Positions 1-7,584 of a stretch of DNA of 17,011 nt are shown in pieces. Source of the stretch: Hydnum rufescens UP504 (Eukaryota; Basidiomycota; Agaricomycetes; Cantharellales; Hydnaceae); contig MU129033.1 of assembly GCA_014904985.1 (NCBI GenBank), forward strand, positions 1-17,011, given 5' to 3'. The number at the start of each line of letters is the position of its first letter. The first letter of the stretch is position 1. The translations under genes were made by a program, and so were the position numbers. The notes beneath the pieces are model-generated. The model did no database searches and was not told the DNA's origin. It saw only the letters and a program-made list of their open reading frames with translations.

Positions 1-150
1 TCGGTCTCGATCCTAGCTTCTGCAGCCTCAACTCTAGCTTCTGCTTTCGCTCGCTCGGCCTCGACCCTAGCTTCTGCGTTTGCTCGCTCGGCCTCTGCGT
101 TTGCTCGCTCGGCCTCGACCCTAGCTTCTGCCTCCGCTGTCTTCGCCTCG
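1..150 (-). repeat. Heptad-coding imperfect tandem repeat
   Basis: On the + strand, blocks such as GCTCGCTCGGCCTC and GACCCTAGCTTCTGC recur several times in alternating order. On the minus strand they encode AEARVEAERAN-type heptads of the coiled-coil tail. This is a coding repeat inside exon 2, likely prone to length change by slippage or unequal exchange. Confidence 0.75.
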
Positions 151-1316
151 GCATCGAAAATTAGGAGTTCAAGCTGCTGACGCTCGAGTTCTCGCCGCTG
201 TTCTCGTTGTTGTTCCTCCCAGACCTGCTCTGGCGTCTTTTTCTTCATTACCCCACTTTGCTCCACCACCTACGGTCGGATTAGAAACATGAAAATGCAT
301 TCAGAAACACATGGAAGAAAGGCACGGAAGACCGAGATGGCGATACTCACACATACGTTATACTCATCGATGAGTGCCTCGTAATCCATTCTCTGCAACG
401 ATCCCAAAGATACTTTGAAAAGTCCGAACGACCACGTTCCCACAGTATCGTGAACGGTGAATGGTTCGGTAGGCGGGAATTTTTCTTTAAGGATGAACAA
501 TATTGCGTTCGCATACCAATAACAGTTTTGTCCAGTCGGGGTGTAGTGCAATCGTGTTCGGTGGGCAGCGATTGCAGCATAGGAGAAATGCATGAGGTTA
601 GGAACTAGTGGTGTAGCACGGGTGTCTGAAGGGGAAGAGGGGGAAGAGGAAGACGGGACATTCGATTCCGAGGTTGCAAACTTCATGGACCCCCGCAGAA
701 GGTAGGTAGAGTGAGAGTATCGCGATATTTTTCTCTTCATGAAGCGCTCGACAGCATCATCGAAGGTCGCTGGGCCACGGATCACCAGAACCATATCATC
801 CGCTGGGACAGTTCCCAGAGATCTAGAAGACGAACTGCTCGAACGATTCGAACGATTGCCTTCATCTTGGATTCTCCCCTGATTCATCACCTTGATGATG
901 TCGTTCATGGTGGCCTTGTGGTCGAGATTGGAATACTGCGCCGATCGTTCAACAGTAATGAAAAGAACCTCTTCAGGAGATTTGAACATGCCAATGAGGA
1001 ATTCATGTTCCACGTTATACTCATTCTTGAATAGACGGATCTCGAGAAGCTCATAAGATTCAACAAGTTTCTGGCACTTGAAAGCATGCTGGCGCCAGAG
1101 CTCAATCGTCCACAGGTTGGTGTACTTCAGTAGATGAGAATTTGAAGCTTCGACCGAAGCTGGGATAATGGTCGTTAAGCTGCGGGTGAGGGTGTTCAAG
1201 TTCATTTTGAGGTTGTGGAAGAGAGCAACAATGCGTTGGCTAAATCGCGGTGTTGCACGGCGAGGTTTTATACCTTCCTGCAGGTGATTTTCATTACCTT
1301 TCTTAGCTTTCGCCAT
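1..1316 (-). CDS. Coiled-coil protein with TGQNCYWYA motif (partial at C-terminus)
   Basis: Two exons are visible on the minus strand: 1316-357 (320 codons) and 269-1 (89 codons, open past the window edge). I chose the ATG at 1316 (MAKAKKG). The frame stays open upstream, but only from non-ATG codons, and a TCAG just before the ATG could be an acceptor for an extra 5' exon. Residues 1-135 are mixed helical and basic. Ser-rich linkers lie near 155-166 and 219-230. A conserved-looking block near 240-280 contains TGQNCYWYANAIL (261-273). Exon 2 encodes a charged helix (KKKTPEQVWEEQQREQ) passing into Ala/Glu/Arg heptads such as AEARVEAERAN, a coiled coil. There are no internal stops, so the gene looks alive. 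A weaker paralogue lies at the right edge of the window. I do not recognise a named family, and the function is unknown. Confidence 0.8.
270..356 (-). other. Intron of the left-edge coiled-coil gene
   Basis: An 87-nt intron on the minus strand. The donor GTATGT follows the codons DEYN, a branch-like CTAAT lies about a dozen nt before the end, and the acceptor is CCGTAG. It is phase 0. The unspliced frame would end at position 270, whereas splicing opens the long coiled-coil frame down to position 1. The intron sits in the same phase and the same relative place as the intron of the right-edge gene. Confidence 0.8.
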
Positions 1317-1600
1317 GCGAACCCATATCTGACACAAATCATGAGTCGGTAAGTACCGGTGTTGACGCAAAGCAACAAATAAGCCCAGTGCCAGCACTCA
1401 GAGTGAGCTAGCATCAACACCTCTAGTACCAAGTTTTTGCTGGACTGTCTAGCTCATCCCCTTGCAATTGTTCTGATGTTAGTGGTGCGCTTTAGCCACG
1501 TGCTCCGCTCAATTGCAGGTCTACTTGGCATGCTGCAGGCACGCTGCCATGAAACTTAGGACCTAGGCCGAAAGCAGTGGATTGGAGATTCGGGCTCCAA
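1317..1600. other. Upstream region of the left gene, no gene seen
   Basis: This should hold the 5' UTR and promoter of the minus-strand gene. I see no convincing TATA box or reading frame. Translations of both strands give only short, low-quality frames. Confidence 0.4.
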
Positions 1601-1654
1601 GGCAAGTATGTAGCACTGACCCGAGCCTCGTTGTGACAACACCTTGACGTCCTA
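1601..1654. repeat. 54-bp direct repeat, left copy
   Basis: Aligns without gaps to 2243-2296, with 6 mismatches in 54 by eye. The core is TGTAGCAC-GACCCGAGC followed by TCGTTGTGACA. The pair brackets the decayed LRR-like fragment. The identity of the repeat is unknown. It may be a piece of a dispersed fungal element. Confidence 0.75.
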
Positions 1655-1723
1655 TTGTCTCTCTGGAGCTGCACTGTATTGAAAATAACTGAATCGGTTT
1701 GTCCTAGGGCACGCTGATTCCCG

Positions 1724-2008
1724 TTGCAAACCTTGCGCTCCTTGCGCTATGTGCTACCTGATCTATGTAGATCCAAGCTTTTGCACATTCAGCACCTGAT
1801 ATTATGTGGTGGATTGTACCCAGATGGTGAGCAGTTAACTAGTATGTTGTGGCCGCATTCGATCACACTATCCTTGATACACCTCAACTCTCTCCACATG
1901 AATCCCCGTAAAGTGATGATCCGGGCAGTCGTTATGCATTGCCCCTCAAAGCATGCACTCGTACTGAGCGACAGCGATATTACTGACTCTGCTTTGTACT
2001 ATCTCTAG
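1724..2008 (+). pseudogene. Decayed leucine-rich-repeat (F-box/LRR-like) fragment
   Basis: A 94-codon frame with no ATG at its head (it opens at TTG). It is rich in leucine with LRR-like spacing (LLHIQHLILCGG, SLIHLNSL). Near its end comes CPSKHALVLSDSDITDSAL, which resembles the CPxLxxLxLsxxxITDxaL motif of cysteine-containing LRRs found in F-box/LRR proteins. The TAG at 2006-2008 is followed in the same frame by another 61 open codons to about 2193, so the frame may have been longer. No F-box is visible. I infer a remnant of an LRR gene; with no recognisable start and a single fragment, it is unlikely to be functional. Confidence 0.4.
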
Positions 2009-2242
2009 CGTTCCGCATCGTGGATCTTGGTGCGGGCAATAGACGAGTTATACGGTACCACCTACACAATGCACAATAGTGCCATCAAATCTGAAGCCCG
2101 CTGTCGTCCTTTCAAGATAGAACGATGTGCACACATCGCTATCGCCACAAAGCAAGCTGTCCAAGAGGTGATTCAATGTGAGTCGCTGCATTAGATCGCC
2201 GGCATCTCGCCTCTTTTCTTTTCTGGGATTCACTGAGCAGTT

Positions 2243-2296
2243 GGCAACTATGTAGCACCGACCCGAGCGTCGTTGTGACAGCACTTTGACGCCCTA
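2243..2296. repeat. 54-bp direct repeat, right copy
   Basis: Second copy of the 1601-1654 repeat, same orientation, 642 bp downstream, with 6 mismatches and no gaps. The repeat pair and the 588 bp between them could be a remnant of an inserted unit or of a local duplication. Confidence 0.75.
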
Positions 2297-2393
2297 CTCC
2301 CCATTCTCTGGCTTTTCTATGAACACACATTTTGACTCGTTCGTGGTTCGTTCACTGCTCTAATCGTCCTAGTCGAAGGCACTCACCTCGTAC

Positions 2394-2979
2394 ATGTTCA
2401 GGTCGAAATGTCAAAAGAACTACGAACGCACAAACACAGAGAAGGAACTTCGTGCACTTTCCCGCGTCTCCCCTGCTATCGTTCCCTCATCCGGATCCAC
2501 AATGCTGCACAACCCATTCCCCGTCGCCACGTATCTTAATTCCGACTAGTATTCTGGGGGAGCAGGAGCCCTCGTCCCTGCTGGAAGTCTCATGCCCTCG
2601 GGATACCGGCAGTATCCCCCCTACTATCCTACTGCTGCCCTTGGAAATTATATGGCCTCAGTATCAGCATCCTCATTCATACATAGGCCAACATTCGTAC
2701 TCGTATGGATACGGCTACGGCGGACCGTACGCGGGCATAAATGGAGGACTGGGGTGCAGCCATACTACCCGCCCCAAACTATGATGCCCTACTCCATGGG
2801 ATATCAACGAGGATACTGATCCATCGTGTGCCGACAGTCTCCACCTTCCTCGTAGCCACTTGCGTCATCGATATTCCTACGACTATCATGATCATGATTA
2901 CGATTACGATTACGACGTTGGACGCTACCGTCCCTGGTCCACATTTTCCCAATTGACGTTGCAATCCTCATCAGTGTGA
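2394..2979 (+). pseudogene. Decayed Tyr/Gly/Pro-rich ORF of unknown function
   Basis: From the ATG at 2394 one frame reads MFRSKCQKNYERTNTEKEL and continues to 2819, broken only by a TAG at 2547-2549. It includes PSGYRQYPPYYPTAALG and ends PYSMGYQRGY-stop. Between about 2670 and 2745 a second frame gives the better composition (YSYGYGYGGPYAGINGG). That second frame later carries a YDYHDHDYDYDYD run and stops at 2979. A pair of compensating indels plus one nonsense change would explain the pattern. The ancestor was probably a low-complexity protein with Tyr/Gly/Pro and Tyr/His/Asp tracts. I do not recognise the family. Purely low-complexity DNA that happens to be open is the alternative. Confidence 0.45.
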
Positions 2980-3243
2980 TCCTCCAATACCGCCTCATCC
3001 CCGAGTTCACTTCTCTCAAAAACTGTTTGGTGGATCTGTCTTCATTTTTTCCCCACATTATTTATTCTTCGCCTAGTGCTCTTGTTCGGAATTTTGGTTT
3101 GCCCTGGTGGTGTATCACGATCGGATATGAAGAACTAGTTTTAATGGATGTTGTCTTGTGCTTGTAATGCATTGGTCCTTCGAGACTCCGAACTCCACAA
3201 TCGGCGTATTTATCCATCATCTCCCGTATCTGAAAACATTCAT

Positions 3244-3303
3244 TTTATGAGAGAGGTATATCGCAATATCTTTGAATATGTTGCGATATGTCTCTCCCAT
3301 AAG
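3244..3303. repeat. Imperfect hairpin, arms of about 23-26 bp
   Basis: Left arm 3247-3269 pairs with right arm 3278-3300 around an 8-nt loop. The arms read ATGaGAGAGgtATATCGCAAtAT on the left and, as reverse complement of the right, ATGgGAGAGacATATCGCAAcAT, giving about 4 mismatches in 23. Two or three more outer pairs are possible. It lies between decayed ORFs, so a terminator, MITE-like remnant or small-RNA hairpin are all possible. Confidence 0.7.
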
Positions 3304-3305
3304 GG

Positions 3306-3618
3306 CTAAAAGACGAATGTTAGTTTTCGGACACGCCTGCCCTTTGAACTAGCTAAAGTAAATGTCCGCCACATCCCGTCAACGTGCATAGTGACCCAAC
3401 CCCCAGGTGCCTTCTGTACCTCACAAGGCAAATCCTTAGAAGACGAAGTCATTATGTACCTGGCAAGCCTCCTTGCATCATAATTTATTCGAATTGTGGA
3501 TTGTTCATGATCACTGATCTTATACAAGACGCAAAATCTGAGTATCTGCGTTCGCAATAGTTCTACGGCTTGGACTGAGTTCCTCCATGCGCTCCAACAT
3601 CCTTCCAGTCCCAGTCAT
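3306..3618 (-). pseudogene. Small broken ORF, unknown function
   Basis: On the minus strand an ATG at 3618 starts MTGTGRMLERMEELSPSRRT. This frame hits a stop shortly after TQILRLV. The neighbouring frame takes over with YKISDHEQSTIRINYDARRL and runs through KAPGGWVTMHVDGMWRTF to a stop at 3306. Joining the two needs a single-nucleotide frameshift near 3530-3545. Composition of both parts looks protein-like, and together they make about 100 residues. I recognise no domain. It lies tail-first next to the hairpin and divergently from FunK1 pseudogene 1. Confidence 0.35.
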
Positions 3619-3726
3619 TGCCTCAGCGGTGTGGTACTAGGCCAGTAGGCGATGAACGTGGTCGCGAGCTCTCCCCTGCGCATCCCGAGAATGCCACGAC
3701 GAGGATATGGTTCTGCTGTCGTTCTT

Positions 3727-3839
3727 CGGTCGTCGTGAGCGAGCCATTCGACTTCATTGCTGTGGGTTGTTTGTATTTACGAATACCTTGGCACTCAAGT
3801 ACAATTAGGAACTGCAAGCACTCGTCGAACTCTTTGCTG
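3727..3839 (+). other. 113-bp segment present in FunK1 pseudogene 1, absent from FunK1 fragment 3
   Basis: Sequences on each side (TTCTGCTGTCGTTCTT before, CATTCGCGTTCGCTGACAGG after) match contiguous sequence near 12461-12498, but here 113 bp intervene. It could be a retained intron (a GTGAGC lies 9 nt inside, but no clean acceptor is at the end), an insertion, or a deletion in the other copy. Confidence 0.5.
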
Positions 3840-4300
3840 CATTCGCGTTCGCTGACAGGAGGTCGCTCGGCTTTTACGCCACCATGGTGCGTACTCCAGG
3901 AGATCCCACGCATTTCATCATCACCATTCACCCCCATCATGATAGCGGGAAACCGAGGAGATTCCGCACTCGGCAAATCATATCCTCATCTGGTGCTGAA
4001 CCACTCCGAGGACTCGGACTCGCGTTTTTGAAGCCATTGAAGTCGAAGACGGCGGAAAGGAGACCAGGGGCCCTGTTGTATTGAAGGACATCTGGATCGA
4101 CCATGATCGCATGAGGGAAGGCGACATTCTCACCCAGCTGTACAATGACGTGGATGGTGAAGATAAGAGACTTGCAAAGAAGCATTTCCTCACCCCCATT
4201 TGTCATGGGGACGTCTTGGTGGCGCCCGATACCGCGGATGATACTCGGGATATCATGCGCAGATTGAAGACGACCGGATAGGAGAACCAAGAGGTGCCTT

Positions 4301-4431
4301 CCTTTGCACCTCACTGGAACTAATTCAATACATCAAGAAACTCTCCTGGCGTGCCCATCTGGTTTCGATGAGCCCGGTTACTACCCAATCATAAAGGTAA
4401 TCAATGATCCGCATGATATTAAAGACTGAGC
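4301..4431 (+). pseudogene. FunK1 N-terminal fragment embedded in pseudogene 1
   Basis: This stretch aligns with 7743-7935, the N-terminal part of FunK1 pseudogene 2. Shared blocks are AATTCAATACATCAAGAAA (compare AATTCAAGACATTAAGAAA), GGTTACTACCCAATCATAAAG, and GATCCGCATGA followed by AAAGACT. About 60 bp in the middle are missing here. It translates as SLELIQYIKKLSWRAHLVSM before a stop. Its position after the N-lobe is out of the normal FunK1 order, so pseudogene 1 is composed of pieces from at least two FunK1 copies. Confidence 0.65.
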
Positions 4432-4449
4432 CCTCACGGTGCCGTGAGG
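4432..4449. repeat. 18-bp palindrome at the mosaic junction
   Basis: CCTCACGG-TG-CCGTGAGG is a perfect 8-bp inverted repeat with a 2-nt centre. It lies exactly where similarity to the FunK1 N-terminal fragment ends, before the catalytic-loop part begins. Confidence 0.75.
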
Positions 4450-5310
4450 ACTCTCGCCGTCGTTGTCACTGGCACCGGTACGTTCTTACCTTCTATTCAC
4501 AGCCGCTATCCTCAACGTTCTGTCGATGCGGCTTTATAGCTTCTTCGAAGATGAGGATGGGTACATCGAGAGGTGAGCATTGGCAATGCATTGTGGCAAG
4601 GGATAACGACAGGTCGTTCGAGTCCGAGCTGGAGTATGGAAAGATGCAACAAATCATCATGCGCTGATGGCAAGTCAAACTTGGCTTGCGATCCAGAAAC
4701 GGACTGGATGCTTTTGACAGGATGCACTTCAGGTCTGTTGAGGTTTCCGCATAAGGACTTATTTTCCTTCCTCGGTTTGCTCCTTTTAAGACTAGACATC
4801 TGGGGGCTGGGGGCTGTGAAGACAGCACCGAATCCAAGAAACCACACCGAAGAATGGACCTGCCCCATTCGTTCATATTCACTTATGCGACCTTGAATCA
4901 TTGCAGTGAGTGGCGGTTTGGATCGTCTTTTCCAATGATCTCCGCGCACCCTGGCAATTGGACGCGCCTCAAGATCTCAAATTAAACACCAACCGGACCA
5001 GGCTAGGATCGTTTTCTCTTCCGCCAGGGCGAGCGCTCACGACCACCATGGATTCCAACTCAACTTCGTGATGCAATTGTGGCTCTCTAGATGAGATGAG
5101 CCATTGCTTGTCAAGGGCCCGAACCCATCTTTGGCCCTGGTCAACTCTATGATGCCACTGTGTGGACAAGTTTCTGGCGGATTCTCAGCCCCAACAATCT
5201 CGTCAATTTCAAGGACCGATGTAACAGCGCGAGGCTCGGTGAGCAAGTAAAACAAATTGATTCTTTACCTTGATAATTTAAAGTGTACGAGAAGTTCGAT
5301 TGCTTAATAT

Positions 5311-5685
5311 ATCATATATCATGAGTCTCCCTCATCCGAAGTGGTATGCCAAGGCCATACTTTGAGCCATGGGAATAGATTGTGAGTGCTAAGGATTACG
5401 AACATGAACAATATAGAAAGCATGGAGAGTATTACTGGTAGATGATCCTGTCATGCAGAGTGATCGGACGGGGGGGAAACATCCATCCTGGGGATACAGG
5501 TCCTGGAAGCGGATATATCGATTTGAAAGGGGTGACCTGTGACCTTGGTATTGGTAGAATAGTGGGGTTGTTAGTAACAGTAGTTTGAGGAAAGCAGCAA
5601 AGTCGTACCTCACGTATATGCACTATCAGGTGCGAGCAGGCGGAGTTGTTCATGCAGTTTAGCAATCTGTGCTTCTGCCGCAACC
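5311..5685. other. No gene seen
   Basis: AT-rich start (TAATATATCATATATCATG near 5306-5325), then mixed sequence. Only short frames occur on either strand and none has recognisable motifs or a partner elsewhere in the window. Copy A of the segmental repeat begins at its right end. Confidence 0.4.
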
Positions 5686-7575
5686 CACATCACATCGACC
5701 TTGATCTTCTTCAACAAGATCTAATCGATCATTATCCGAAGGTCAAGGCGACGCTGCCATTGTTCATGAGTGAAAAGGCTTGGGCCGAGGATGAGAGGGG
5801 AAGAGAATGAGTTGCTGAAGTCGCGATGGGTGAGGAATATCGGAACATCGTATACAATCCCCAAGCGTGATCGGCCGGGTCTGCAATGCTCATCAGAAAG
5901 TGAACCACGACGATCAAGTTTAGATTTCAGAACACCTACTTGGCCGTTATACAAAGGCGAAGCGTGGAGCCTAGTACCATTCAACAAATTGGATGACTGT
6001 GATGGCGTCCATGGGCGAAAGATTCGAGGTTTGACTGACATGGGATCATTAACCGTCATGCAAAGCCGTGCGTGCTGTTGCTCGCTAACTGATCACGTCG
6101 ACGTTTGGGGCCGGGGCCAAGTTCGACCTTACAGGAGGTCACGGTTAGGAGTGGAAAGACATGTCGGCGGTGAACATGACGTACTCACCTTCCGGTTCGA
6201 TCACCATTTTCAACCCATCCGAATCCGCCAGCAACAACCACAAGATTACGGAATTTGGCGCAAAGATATGGCACATAGGGATGTCCTGGATCTGACGTTG
6301 GATACCATGGGGTTGATCGCGCACTGGGATCTAACGAAACACGTCAGATCCAGGAGGAATGAATAGCGACGAATCCGCACTATGGTCACACCAGGTAGAT
6401 CAACAAGTATCCAGACCAATACCAAATAGTGGGGGACGTGATATCCTAACCGCGTGTTTAGCTTAGGACATGCTACTGGTGTTCCCCATTCTAAGTTCAT
6501 TAGGGACTCGATGACGGCTTCGCGACCGTTGAAGAATGAGTCCTGGTTTCGCCGCGTTGACTCTAGTCGTCTAGGGAGATTGGAGCGAGCGAGGGCTGTG
6601 CAATGGGTAAACCTTGAGCGTAACCCGGCGCAATGTTCTTACGAAGTGTCCCTTGGCACTGCCCCTGGGACCGTCAGTGTGATTATGAGAGCGATAAGGG
6701 TTCGGCGGATTATGGGGATGAAGAAAGTGAGACGAGGGTGTCACGGTGGCTGACGGATATCGGATTACTGGATGAAACCTAAGCCTCGTCAGTAAGGCTT
6801 GCGATACTGATCAGGAACAAAACTACCGTGGGCCACCGAGTCGACTAGTTCAAACTTTATGATACCTACACAGTTGTAAATATAAAGGGCACAAAATTGA
6901 ACCTGGATTGTCAGTCGTATAGCGTCCATAAGCAAAGGATTCGAGTGCGTACAAGGCAAGCCGCAGATCGACTGGGCTGGGATGACTATCCGCCATGCAT
7001 GAAGCACTATTGTATGTTCCTGGCGCCGAGAGATCATGCTGACATATAGAGTAGGGTACCGAGTAGGTGCTAATGGTTGACGTTGCAGAGCGCGAGTGGT
7101 CTTTCGGCGGCTTCCGAATGACACCGCTATAACGAACTTTCGAAGCGACCATGTGTTTGCGTCGTGGCCAGGAATTCCTCTGACTTGTGACTCGCTACTG
7201 CATGCGCGCGAGCCAGGAGGCAGAGTGGATAAAAATATGCCGTTCTTCTCCAAGCTTCTTTCATTCCTCAAGATGTCTGACCCATCGCCACCTCGCGACT
7301 CCATTCCCCCCTTCTTAGTGCCAGGCAATCTAGCCAAGAGGCCCCTAGGTGTCTGGTACACGCAACTAGTCAATCTAACGCACGATGAGAGTCCTCCCTA
7401 CACTGCCTTCAAGCTTGCTACGATCTTCCACTGGCAACGTTTCGAGGAATTCAAGCACGAAGGCTTAACGTTGGTCTTTGAGCGAGACCCTCGCTCGGTC
7501 GCGTACTTGCGTATTGATCGCATGTCGTTTGAGAATGACCCTTGGCACGCATCCAAGGGATCTTCTGCTAGTCTT
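5686..7575 (+). repeat. Segmental repeat copy A
   Basis: Highly similar to 9882-11353 (copy B) and about 14346-16222 (copy C), all in the same orientation. Copy A lacks the roughly 250-bp 5' extension that B and C share, and has a single CGAGTCGACTAG where B has two. It carries the decayed frame HHIDLDLLQQDLIDHYPK, the region with TYSPSGSITIFNPSES in one + frame, and the truncated MSDPSPP exon at its 3' end. Similarity to C stops at 7575 just after AGTCTTG, where FunK1 sequence begins. No terminal inverted repeats or target-site duplications are evident, so I read it as a segmental duplication and not as a transposon. Confidence 0.85.
7228..7237 (+). promoter_or_regulatory. TATA-like box upstream of truncated MSDPSPP gene
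   Basis: GATAAAAATA lies 36-45 nt before the ATG of MSDPSPP and immediately before an upstream in-frame ATG (MPFFSKL). The spacing fits a TATA box whose transcript would start just before the second ATG. It is conserved in copy C. Confidence 0.35.
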
Positions 7576-7584
7576 GCTCTTTGA
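7273..7584 (+). pseudogene. Truncated 5' exon of MSDPSPP coiled-coil gene (copy A)
   Basis: Encodes MSDPSPPRDSIPPFLVPGNL, then GVWYTQLVNLTHDESPPYTA, then DPRSVAYLRIDRMSFENDPW, and stops at 7584 just after the repeat junction. About 101 codons match copy C with substitutions only. The downstream part of the gene (TG-NCWWLAR motif, intron, coiled coil) is missing and replaced by FunK1 sequence. An upstream in-frame ATG at 7237 would add MPFFSKLLSFLK. I prefer 7273 because a TATA-like box overlaps the first ATG. The piece is unlikely to be functional unless it makes a short N-terminal protein. Confidence 0.7.

Larger units (their letters stand above)
3690..5273 (+). pseudogene. FunK1 fungal-type protein kinase, pseudogene 1 (mosaic)
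   Basis: FunK1 kinases are eukaryotic protein kinases expanded in mushrooms and relatives. The signature blocks appear in order but in different frames. They are: TPGDPTHFIITIHPHHDSGKP (in part, from about 3884); the N-lobe TRVFEAIEVEDG, then VVLKDIWIDHDRMREGDIL, then KKHFLTPICHGDV (about 4012-4281), with the ATP-site Lys of VLKDIW at 4084-4086; the catalytic loop HREVSIGNAL at 4564-4593, where the usual HRD reads HRE; a DFG-like ELEYGK at 4626-4643; VEVSA-stop-GLIFLP at 4737-4772; CDLESLQ-stop-VAVWIVF at 4886-4930; and a C-terminal GQLYDATVWTSFWRILSPNN tail ending at 5273. A GTGAGC at about 5239 could be a donor leading to VYEKFDC. At least five frame changes and several stops make it non-functional. 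A separate FunK1 N-terminal piece is embedded at 4301-4431. Confidence 0.8.

Noticed and set aside
1..150. Regulatory tandem repeat on the plus strand
   Set aside because: The repetition is fully explained by heptad coding on the minus strand.
5770..6366. 198-codon plus-strand ORF in repeat copy A
   Set aside because: Only its first third continues the frame seen in copy B. The rest is interrupted in B and C and lacks protein-like composition, so the full length is probably accidental.
6789..7373. 194-codon minus-strand ORF in repeat copy A
   Set aside because: It opens antisense to the MSDPSPP exon and its promoter region and is not kept open in copies B and C. It is a shadow frame.
5686..7575. 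Transposable element with coding capacity
   Set aside because: No transposase, reverse transcriptase, terminal inverted repeats or target-site duplications could be seen, and the ends differ between copies.
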